Positions 45,868-52,991 of a stretch of 64,000 nt of DNA are shown here, one piece after another. The stretch is from the NCBI RefSeq assembly GCF_001641755.2, contig NZ_LRFG02000002.1, positions 248,001-312,000 on the forward strand, read 5' to 3'. Below the pieces are notes generated by a model. It ran no database searches and was not told where the DNA came from. It saw nothing but the letters and a program-made list of their open reading frames with translations. Both the position numbers and the translations under genes were made by a program. Origin of the DNA: Microbulbifer flavimaris. Its GTDB lineage: Bacteria; Pseudomonadota; Gammaproteobacteria; Pseudomonadales; Cellvibrionaceae. The first letter of the stretch is position 1, and each line of letters starts with the position of its first letter.

Positions 45868-46464
45868 TCAACCATTCAGTGCTGCCCGTGCCAGGTCAGC
45901 TGCAAATGGTGCATATAGCTCGATTTCGAAGATACCGTCGCGGGCGTGAAACGTATTTACACCGCGGGCGCTGCACTCAAGGTCGATGGCCATAGCCAGA
46001 GCCAGGCGTGCGGTGCGCGGCTCGCGCGGATGAATACGCTCGATGAAACGGTCTGATAACTTGCCATAGCGGGCCGGGTCGCGACGCAGGGCGGGGGTAA
46101 AGACACGCCGGGCCAGCGCATCGATGTGCTGCGGCCCCATGGGAGCCAGGAAAGAGTCGGCATAAGCCTGCGCCAATAAATGCGCGGTGCGCTCCCGCGG
46201 AGGAAGGGTGGCGAGGGCGGCACTGGAGAGCAAAATATCCGGGTTATACGCCGTGTGATGACGGAGATACTCCGCTATCAGGGTATTGCGGGCAATGTCA
46301 TACAGCGCGGCCGCCGGCACCGGATGGGTCTGCATGAGACGAAAGCGCGCCGGCGTCAGCAGGTGCCTATAGGCCGCTCGCAACAGCAACTGCTCCCCGG
46401 GATAAGCGCGCGCAATGACGGTGACGCAGGACACGCGCATTCCCTCAGTCGTAAACACCGGCAT
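45868..46464 (-). CDS. Unknown protein with its own CRISPR-type promoter
   Basis: 198 aa, Ala/Arg-rich, probably soluble and mostly helical. I do not recognise it. Visible parts: a short N-terminal strand-like stretch (RVSCVTVIARAYPGEQLLL), a middle with HLLAQAYADSFLAPMGPQH, and the end IDLECSARGVNTFHARDGIF. The ATG at 46464 has GGAGGTGAGG just upstream. It lies between array 3 and darT and has promoter copy d. Its stop is 90 bases before the darT start. It could be an adaptor or effector of the type III response or a third part of the DarTG module; nothing in the sequence decides. Confidence 0.7.
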   Translation of the reverse strand: MPVFTTEGMRVSCVTVIARAYPGEQLLLRAAYRHLLTPARFRLMQTHPVPAAALYDIARNTLIAEYLRHHTAYNPDILLSSAALATLPPRERTAHLLAQAYADSFLAPMGPQHIDALARRVFTPALRRDPARYGKLSDRFIERIHPREPRTARLALAMAIDLECSARGVNTFHARDGIFEIELYAPFAADLARAALNG

Positions 46465-46502
46465 TGCCTCACCTCCGCTCGCGCGCTATTAACTCGCGGC
46501 GA

Positions 46503-46545
46503 AGTTTACGCAGCGGCCGGCACAGGTCGCGGTTGGCAAGCTTGC
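46503..46545 (-). promoter_or_regulatory. Shared palindromic promoter, copy d (198-aa unknown gene)
   Basis: GCAAGCTTGC at 46536-46545 and TAAACT at 46503-46508, 32 bases from the dyad centre. The surrounding CTCGCAAGCTTGCCAA is the same as in copy b. Confidence 0.65.
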
Positions 46546-46645
46546 GAGTTTTTGCATTGTGACAGGTGGATGGCAGGTAGTTAGCGCGCGGATCAGCAGG
46601 TGGCTGCACTTAATGCAGCTGAAAGACGTAGAAACAAGGTCAGCA

Positions 46646-47097
46646 TTACAAATCCCCTTTTACGCGGGGCATTCTTCTTACTCTTCATCGAAGCCTTATT
46701 CTTCGGCCTGTATAAGTCTTAACCCCCTTTCTCGTGGGGCATTCTTCTTACTTCATAAGGCAATGGCGGCTGGTAAGATGATGATGTCTTAATCCCCTTT
46801 CTCGCGGGGCACTTTTCCTACGAATCACGCGACAGATACACAAGCGAACTACTTGTCTTAATCCCCTTTCGCGCGGGGCATTCTTCTTACAGATGGAGAT
46901 TGTGTTGCATGTCAAGGCTAACCGTCGTAACCCCCTTTCACGCGAGGCACCCTTCTTACGCGAGAAGTTCGGTCGCCAGACCATGTTCAACACGTCTTAA
47001 TCCCCTTTCTCGCGGGAAATTCTCTTATAAAAGTGAGAAAAATGATGTATCTATAGTGGAGGCCTTAATCCCCTTTTCACCGGGGCCTTGTCTGACG
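46646..47097 (-). CRISPR. CRISPR array 3: 7 degenerate repeats, 6 spacers, no leader
   Basis: Repeats of the same family at about 46646, 46716, 46786, 46855, 46924, 46994 and 47061, many with point changes or deletions (for example CGTGGGGC, GCGCGGGG, CACGCGAGG, CGGGAAATTC). No leader-like sequence flanks it: the right end touches the stop of the CARF nuclease gene at 47103. It looks like an old array that no longer gains spacers but would be transcribed by read-through from the csm operon. The spacers again read as sense coding on the plus strand. Confidence 0.92.
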
Positions 47098-47102
47098 CAA
47101 CC

Positions 47103-48320
47103 TCAACTTCTATTGTTGATCGCTGTACCGGCTGCAAGCCACACACGAAGCTGCGCGGAGAATTCCTTCAACCGTTCGCCATCAAATGGCGTGATATTGC
47201 TGGCCAGTGCGCGGCCGCTAGCAGACACACTGCGGCCATTGCGCTCGCGGTCCAGATGTTGTGCCGCCAGCAGCCAGGCCTCGCCGAACAGTCCGCCGGT
47301 GCGCGCCGCAATACTGTTTAGCTTGTAAATCACCTCGCTATCGCTGCCGTACTTGCGCAGGTTGCCGGTCTTGCATTCGATCAGCAGCAGGCGATTGTTG
47401 TGGCAGACCAGCACGTCCATTTCGTTGCGCACATCGCGCTTGCGCTGGCCGTCATCGGTGAACTGGCAGCCGAGACGTACGTCGCGGGCGCCGGCATCGC
47501 GCGCAGTCCAGTAAGCCCACTCCTCCAGCCAGCCGCCATGGAGGTAGTCGAGCGCGTCCTGGTCGCAGAATTCGATTTGCTCGGGGCTGGCATCATCCCA
47601 CTCGATCAGGCCCAGTTCCGCCGCCTGCTTGAGCAGGGCGACAAACTCAGCACGTGGAATACGCTGCAGTTGCTGGCGCGGCTGCTGGAGCAGCCCGTTA
47701 CTGTCGCCGGCTTGGTGACAGACCTTGTTGAGCATGCCGAGTATCGGCTGCAACTTGTCGACCTTATTCGCCAGCCACTTGGTAAACGACTTGCGCCGGC
47801 CCGCGCGCTCCTGCCAGTCCTCGTCATCGCTCTTGCTACTGCGCAGGGTAATACGATTGGCCTTGAGGTAGCTGTCGATATCGAGCAGGTCCGCATGCAG
47901 CGCGGTGGTGTCGCTATCGGGGCCCAGATATTCGAGTGCGCCGTGGGTGGTATCGCAATAGACGAGCTGCTCGCCCAACTCCCTAAACACCTCGGCCAAC
48001 GCCATCACCATCAGCTTGTTGCCACCAGTGGCATTGAGCAGGAACTCGGCGTTGTCGAACTCTTCGGCAAGCTCTTCCAGCAGTACCCGCTCTCCCCACG
48101 CACGAATACCGGCGACCCCGGCGTCGGGCAAGCCATTGACCGCCTTTACTCTGGGCTGCCAATCCAGGCCCTGTAACAGACGCTGGAACGGCTCGACCTC
48201 ATCGTGCATCCGCTCCGATACTAGCAGCACCACCGCCGTGGGACGCAGTTGCAGGATGGGCAGCAGGTTGGCCAGCGGCTGGCCGGTGACGATACAGATA
48301 TGCACGGTGCTCATAGACAT
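47103..48320 (-). CDS. CARF-domain nuclease, Card1/Can2-like (DUF1887 family)
   Basis: 405-aa type III ancillary effector. The N-terminal CARF domain begins STVHICIVTGQPLANLLPIL and contains LLNATGGNKLMVMALAEVF, the nucleotide-binding loop. A linker helical region follows, then a PD-(D/E)XK nuclease with MDVLVCHNNRLLLIECKTG; Asp302, Glu315 and Lys317 are the expected catalytic residues. In characterised relatives cyclic tetra-adenylate turns on nicking of DNA and/or cutting of RNA. The start at 48320 is ATG (a second ATG at 48314 is possible). It follows cas6 by 18 bases and is the last gene of the csm operon before array 3. Confidence 0.9.
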   Translation of the reverse strand: MSMSTVHICIVTGQPLANLLPILQLRPTAVVLLVSERMHDEVEPFQRLLQGLDWQPRVKAVNGLPDAGVAGIRAWGERVLLEELAEEFDNAEFLLNATGGNKLMVMALAEVFRELGEQLVYCDTTHGALEYLGPDSDTTALHADLLDIDSYLKANRITLRSSKSDDEDWQERAGRRKSFTKWLANKVDKLQPILGMLNKVCHQAGDSNGLLQQPRQQLQRIPRAEFVALLKQAAELGLIEWDDASPEQIEFCDQDALDYLHGGWLEEWAYWTARDAGARDVRLGCQFTDDGQRKRDVRNEMDVLVCHNNRLLLIECKTGNLRKYGSDSEVIYKLNSIAARTGGLFGEAWLLAAQHLDRERNGRSVSASGRALASNITPFDGERLKEFSAQLRVWLAAGTAINNRS

Positions 48321-48338
48321 GCTCTCAGTGGATTCGAT

Positions 48339-49274
48339 TCAGGCAGCCGCCTGGAGGTGGTAGTGGCCAAGACCAAAGCTGGCATTCTTGCCAATGTGGG
48401 TGTACTGGCCCCAGTGCAGGGCCTGGAGAAAGGGGGTCAGCTGCCCCTGCAGGGTGATTTGTCCGAGCAGGCCGCCCATGCCCATCTTCTGCCGCTGGCG
48501 GCTGGACCAGCGATGCCAGTCGCTCCAGTAGAGCTGCCCGTGCAAGGACACCTGCGATGCCTGCTGTGCCAGCGCCGCGCTGTCCACCGCTTGGGACACG
48601 CCATAAAACTGCGACAGCAGGCTGTGCCGGCGTAACAGGGCCGTGAGCAGGGTACGCGCGTCAAGCATGTCGGGGCTGAGAATGCGACCACGCTGCTGGA
48701 GACGCAGTGGCGTGCGCAAGCACAGCGTCAGGCATCCATCCTGGCCCTCGCCCAATTCACCAATGCTCATGGGCTTGGGAGTCTCGACATATTCACCCGG
48801 CTGCCACAGCAATTGCGGGGGGGCTCCGTCGTCGGCCTCGCGATAGACCTGCTGCAGGTCGAGACGGCTACGATTACGACCTAGGCCTGCGGCGAGCGCA
48901 CGCCGCCAAGCCTCGACCACCAACGCCAGCTCGGCCAGCGCCGGCCCCAGCAACACCATATGAAAGTGGAATCTCTCGCCGGGCTGCCATTCGCGCTTGC
49001 CCGGTGCTGGCGCTTCGATCACATAGGGTGGCGGCACCTCGCGCAGGTTGTGTAGCGGGGCATCGCTCGGTGGTGGCGGCGCGAACAGACGGGTATAGGG
49101 GCAGCTGCGCACTAGCGGACAGCCACTGCAATCGCGCTGACGGGTCATGCAGGCGAGGCGCCGCAGAGCGTGACCGAAGGCACCGCGCAACATGGAGCCG
49201 CCGTAGTAAGGGATCGCCAGCGGTTGCTTGACCTCGGCCTCAAATCGCAGTCGGACGACGGGTAATTCAGTCAC
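48339..49274 (-). CDS. cas6: CRISPR pre-crRNA endoribonuclease Cas6
   Basis: RAMP endonuclease that cuts the repeat to release crRNAs. The N-terminal part has GGSMLRGAFGHALRRLAC and a Cys-rich loop (CSGCPLVRSC), typical of one Cas6 branch; the C-terminus has the Gly-rich loop THIGKNASFGLGHY. 311 aa. GTG start at 49274, overlapping the csm5 end by 8 bases. Confidence 0.92.
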   Translation of the reverse strand: MTELPVVRLRFEAEVKQPLAIPYYGGSMLRGAFGHALRRLACMTRQRDCSGCPLVRSCPYTRLFAPPPPSDAPLHNLREVPPPYVIEAPAPGKREWQPGERFHFHMVLLGPALAELALVVEAWRRALAAGLGRNRSRLDLQQVYREADDGAPPQLLWQPGEYVETPKPMSIGELGEGQDGCLTLCLRTPLRLQQRGRILSPDMLDARTLLTALLRRHSLLSQFYGVSQAVDSAALAQQASQVSLHGQLYWSDWHRWSSRQRQKMGMGGLLGQITLQGQLTPFLQALHWGQYTHIGKNASFGLGHYHLQAAA

Positions 49275-50859
49275 CGGCGAGCTCCTTCAGTGCCGCTTTG
49301 GCCTTCTTGTTCTTCTTCACATCGATACCCAGGTGCCGGTAAATCTCCCTTGCGGCACTGGCCAGTGCCTGCCGATCTGCCGGGGACCAGCCGGCAATTG
49401 CCTGCTGCATCAGCCCGCGCAGATCGTTCGCCAATTCACAGCCCGGCCCCTGGCCGCGGCCCTCACCGGCCTCCCGCCGCTCCTGCAAGGTGTGGATACT
49501 CCGCTGCTGCTCGCTCATGGCCGCGAGTGCGGCAGAACGGGCTTGCGCTTCGGCCCGCTCCTCAGCCTCGCGCTGGGCGCGTTCGGCGCGCTCCTCCGCC
49601 TGACGCGCAAGTGCCGCATCGCGCTGCTGTTTGCGCACGCTTTCCTGCTCGGCCAGCTGCTGCAGCGGCGCGGCAAGGCGCTTGAGGAAGGCGTCGGTCG
49701 CCGGCAGCTGGCAGCCCGGGCGGCGCAGGAGTACCCAGCCGAACGGCAGTAGCCCAGTGGTCTGGGTTTTGGCATCGGCGGCAAGCCAATAGGTCTTGGG
49801 TGCGGGCTGGAAGGTGGGCTTTTCCCCTTTGCCCCCCATGATCTTGATGTGGCGGACTCCGTTCAGCGTTTTACTGTCCGCACCGTTATAGCGACCGAGG
49901 CGCAGTAACAGCGCCCGCCCATGCTTCAATGCGGTCGCCAGCTCTTCACTCAACAATTGACGCAGACCTGTCAGCCATCCGCTGTCGGCAATCCCCAGGA
50001 TGGCGAGGTTATCCAGCTCAGTCCTGAGCAACGGCAGATGAAAGCGGTTGCAGACCTTTGCAAGCTGCTCGAGGGTGTCAGCCCCGGGCAACCCCTGTGA
50101 TGAGAGCTGCCAGTCGAGTGAAAAGGCATTGTCAAGCCCGGCGGCCAGGCTCTCGAGCAGATTTTCCGGACCGCGGTTGGCTCGGGATTCCTGCTTGGCC
50201 GGTTTGCGCTTGCGGTTGACGGCATAGTGCACCCGGCAGCGGGGCAGGTCATTCGCACACTCACTAACGCCATCGGACACCTTGAGGTGGCGCAGTGGAT
50301 CACTCTCTACCCGCTCATAGTCCAGCAATTGCTGCTGCAGCTCGCGACTGCGCGGCATGCGTACTTCTCGGTATTTCTCGGCAGGCGGTGAAAGGGCGGC
50401 ACCAGCATTGATCGCGTCCAACAGCGCGGTCCGGATCGCTCCCTTGACGCCGCTACCGGGGATAATTGGTTGCTGACTGTGGGGATTGAAAGCGGTGCGC
50501 TGAATTTCCAGGTTGTTTTGAACCCGACGGCCCCGGCTTTCCACCTGGGCCGCCTTGTCCACGACCTGCTCGTAGTGACGCTGCAATGCGGGTGAGCAGG
50601 CCACAACATGGCGCGCATGCGGCATTAGTTGCATGCGCTGGCGATACAACAGGCTCCGCAGCGCCACTAATGAGTCGGCGCCGCAGGCCGAGGCCAGCTG
50701 CTCCGGAGAGAGCGCGGCAAGCAGCGCTCGCTGGCCGAGCGCGTAGAGGTTGCCGTCCTCCATGACATATTCGGTGGGCTGGTAGTGCTCGTCACAACCG
50801 AGGTGGACCGGGCTCAGGGTGCTCAGTGTCAAAGTTTCCTGCTGGAAGAATGGCTTCAC
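49267..50859 (-). CDS. csm5: Type III-A RAMP protein Csm5 with a coiled-coil insertion
   Basis: Backbone subunit near the 3' end of the crRNA in the Csm complex. RAMP features: LSTLSPVHLGCDEHYQPTEY at the N-terminus, and PIIPGSGVKGAIRTALLDAI. The start is GTG at 50859, forming GTGA with the csm4 stop. At 530 aa it is longer than most Csm5 proteins (350-400): residues about 390-470 are a Glu/Arg/Ala-rich coiled coil (RQAEERAERAQREAEERAEA), followed by a helical tail ending in Lys-rich KKNKKAKAALKEL. Confidence 0.9.
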   Translation of the reverse strand: MKPFFQQETLTLSTLSPVHLGCDEHYQPTEYVMEDGNLYALGQRALLAALSPEQLASACGADSLVALRSLLYRQRMQLMPHARHVVACSPALQRHYEQVVDKAAQVESRGRRVQNNLEIQRTAFNPHSQQPIIPGSGVKGAIRTALLDAINAGAALSPPAEKYREVRMPRSRELQQQLLDYERVESDPLRHLKVSDGVSECANDLPRCRVHYAVNRKRKPAKQESRANRGPENLLESLAAGLDNAFSLDWQLSSQGLPGADTLEQLAKVCNRFHLPLLRTELDNLAILGIADSGWLTGLRQLLSEELATALKHGRALLLRLGRYNGADSKTLNGVRHIKIMGGKGEKPTFQPAPKTYWLAADAKTQTTGLLPFGWVLLRRPGCQLPATDAFLKRLAAPLQQLAEQESVRKQQRDAALARQAEERAERAQREAEERAEAQARSAALAAMSEQQRSIHTLQERREAGEGRGQGPGCELANDLRGLMQQAIAGWSPADRQALASAAREIYRHLGIDVKKNKKAKAALKELAGD

Positions 50860-51791
50860 GGGGAGTCCTCCACATAAACCGGTACAACCGGTGCATAGCC
50901 CTGCTGTACTGCGCCCGGCATCGCAGCGGACACGCCGCCGAGGCCACTGCCGGCCAAAAAGCGCCCGATCTGCCATTCGGCTGGTGCCAGCACGGCGCCG
51001 GTATCCGCCATCAGTACCGGATTCTTGAATGGCCGACCAGTCTGTACGGCGCGATCGCCGTGGCGCCCGTAACGGACAAAACGCCGGTAATAGCAGTGTT
51101 GCGTTAGCCATCGCTGCCCCTGCGGGGCGCAGGGGGCAAGGGTAAGCCAGCGGTTGGCATGGCTATGTGCCTGCCACTCCCACTCACGACACTCCAGTAC
51201 CGCAAAGCGGCCTCGACCACTGGAGGCATCGCGGCCGTAGCCCCACTGCCCAACACTGCTCAGCAGCGAGCACAACAACGTCTGGTCGCAACGGCTGCCA
51301 TCGATGAGCGCATACACGTGCAGCCTGGTACCGGGAGCGAACCACTCTTGACTAACGCTGTAAGGGGCAAAACCCTGTTCGCCAGAGCTGGTGGTATTGG
51401 TCAGGCGGTTGAGGCTGTTGTGCCCTCGTGGCAACTGCCTGCGCTCCACTGGATCAGGCTGCAGATGCCGAGACCAGTGTTGTAGGGGTTCGCTCTGGCT
51501 TGCCAGTGGCAGCCATTGCAGCCCTTTTTGCGCTTTACGGGTCGACACGTCCGTGAGGTCGAACCCCAACTGCGCCGCCGGCATCGATGGACGAGGCAGA
51601 TAGCCCTCCGGCAGGGGGTCAGAGAGCACCATAAACGGTGCATCCTGCTGATACCCCTCCAACGCTTGTTCCAGTACGCTGGACCCGCGATCATTGCGAA
51701 GAGCCCAGCAGCACTGACCAAACAACGTGTCTCCGCGCAGGGGAGTCGCGAACGGGCTCTGCGGCTCGATGGTCACTTGGAATAGCTGCAT
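50856..51791 (-). CDS. csm4: Type III-A RAMP protein Csm4
   Basis: Subunit that holds the 5' handle of the crRNA and contacts Cas10. The N-terminus QVTIEPQSPFATPLRGDTLF and the Gly-rich loop GYGRDASSGRGRF are typical. The ATG at 51791 is used (311 aa); a longer frame to 51851 would overlap csm3. It is coupled to csm5 and follows csm3 by 7 bases. Confidence 0.92.
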   Translation of the reverse strand: MQLFQVTIEPQSPFATPLRGDTLFGQCCWALRNDRGSSVLEQALEGYQQDAPFMVLSDPLPEGYLPRPSMPAAQLGFDLTDVSTRKAQKGLQWLPLASQSEPLQHWSRHLQPDPVERRQLPRGHNSLNRLTNTTSSGEQGFAPYSVSQEWFAPGTRLHVYALIDGSRCDQTLLCSLLSSVGQWGYGRDASSGRGRFAVLECREWEWQAHSHANRWLTLAPCAPQGQRWLTQHCYYRRFVRYGRHGDRAVQTGRPFKNPVLMADTGAVLAPAEWQIGRFLAGSGLGGVSAAMPGAVQQGYAPVVPVYVEDSP

Positions 51792-51798
51792 AGTGCGA

Positions 51799-52518
51799 TC
51801 AACCCGCAAAGGGATCCAGTTCTTCGAAGCGCGCATCCGCGCTCTCACCATTAATCTTCAGGCCCTCGAATCTCAGCTTACCGTAGCCGCGGGAGCCAGA
51901 GCCGCCGAGACTGTCCTGCTCGAGCAGCTTGAGCCCCGTCAGCAGCAAATCGACCAACGCCTCATCGCCCTCCTGCAGGTGGCGAATATTAACCACCAAA
52001 TCAAAACGGGCACCGGCCGGCACGCGCTCGGTCCAGCGCGGGTTGTCTGCCACACCAGAGATACGGTTGATGCTATTTTCGCTCTTGGCCTCGGTGAGTA
52101 GCTGACCCTCTTCGCGGCGCTCGTCAAGCCACTGCGACTGCAAGGCAGCATCGGCAAAGCTGATGCGTGTAGGACCAATCTCCTCGGCGAGCTCGATGTT
52201 GCTGGAGTCACCGGCGAGACCAAACAGACGTGCAATCTGCGCGGCGGCCTCGCGCTCGCTGCCAGAGAGCCGAGTGAGCATTTCAGCAGAAACCGGCTTG
52301 CCTTTGTTCTGCGTGGCAACTCCAGCGCGCCATTCCAGCAGGCTACGCAGCTTGCCCTTGAGGGAGGAGCCAGGAATATAGGGCTCATCCGTGTATGGAT
52401 GCTTGACGACGGGGTTGTCCGTGCCCCCGATTCGGATCTCGTCACGACCAGCACCGATGTGCAGGCCGGAGTGCAGCTCGATGGTGGCGGTTACCCGGGA
52501 GATATGATTGAGTTGCAT
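51799..52518 (-). CDS. csm3: Type III-A RAMP protein Csm3
   Basis: Repeating backbone subunit that cuts target RNA every six nucleotides. The catalytic Asp is expected at residue 34 in RIGGTDNPVVKHP. YIPGSSLKGKLRSLLEW and the Gly-rich loop GGSGSRGYGKLRFEG are also visible. 239 aa. With the Asp present, RNA cutting should be intact. Confidence 0.95.
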   Translation of the reverse strand: MQLNHISRVTATIELHSGLHIGAGRDEIRIGGTDNPVVKHPYTDEPYIPGSSLKGKLRSLLEWRAGVATQNKGKPVSAEMLTRLSGSEREAAAQIARLFGLAGDSSNIELAEEIGPTRISFADAALQSQWLDERREEGQLLTEAKSENSINRISGVADNPRWTERVPAGARFDLVVNIRHLQEGDEALVDLLLTGLKLLEQDSLGGSGSRGYGKLRFEGLKINGESADARFEELDPFAG

Positions 52519-52528
52519 AGCGGCCTCG

Positions 52529-52975
52529 TCAGTCTTTTTTGTGCATTTTGTAGAAGCCCATGAAGGCTTCCATAAACAAGCGGAAGTTCTTGAAGGTTTC
52601 TTGCTGCTCTATCTGCAGCTGGCCCAGACAATGGCGCAACAGATTGACAAAGTTCTCGCAGACCAGGTCACGACTATGGGCGTACGAGACCTTTGCATTG
52701 AGCATTTTCACCAGCGGCAGCTGCTCTGAATAACTCTCAGGGTGCTGCCGGAAGCGCTGGTCCCACATCACAATTTCATCGTAGAAGCGACGCAACTGAG
52801 TGCTTTTATTCACGCCAGAACTGGTCTTCTTTCTCAGCCCGCGTGTACTGCCGGCGATATGCTTGGCACAGCCATCGGCTACACTGTCAAATAGCTCCAT
52901 ACTCACCTTTGACAGGTCGATGCCGCTGAGCTCTATTGGGTCGGTATTACCCTCATTTACTGGATGTCGGTTCAT
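52529..52975 (-). CDS. csm2: Type III-A small subunit Csm2
   Basis: Helical small subunit lining the Csm filament. 148 aa, with the typical STQLRRFYDEIVMWDQRF and a C-terminal FKNFRLFMEAFMGFYKMH. It lies between cas10 and csm3 in the usual order. Confidence 0.92.
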   Translation of the reverse strand: MNRHPVNEGNTDPIELSGIDLSKVSMELFDSVADGCAKHIAGSTRGLRKKTSSGVNKSTQLRRFYDEIVMWDQRFRQHPESYSEQLPLVKMLNAKVSYAHSRDLVCENFVNLLRHCLGQLQIEQQETFKNFRLFMEAFMGFYKMHKKD

Positions 52976-52991
52976 TGGGAATCCCCCGGGT

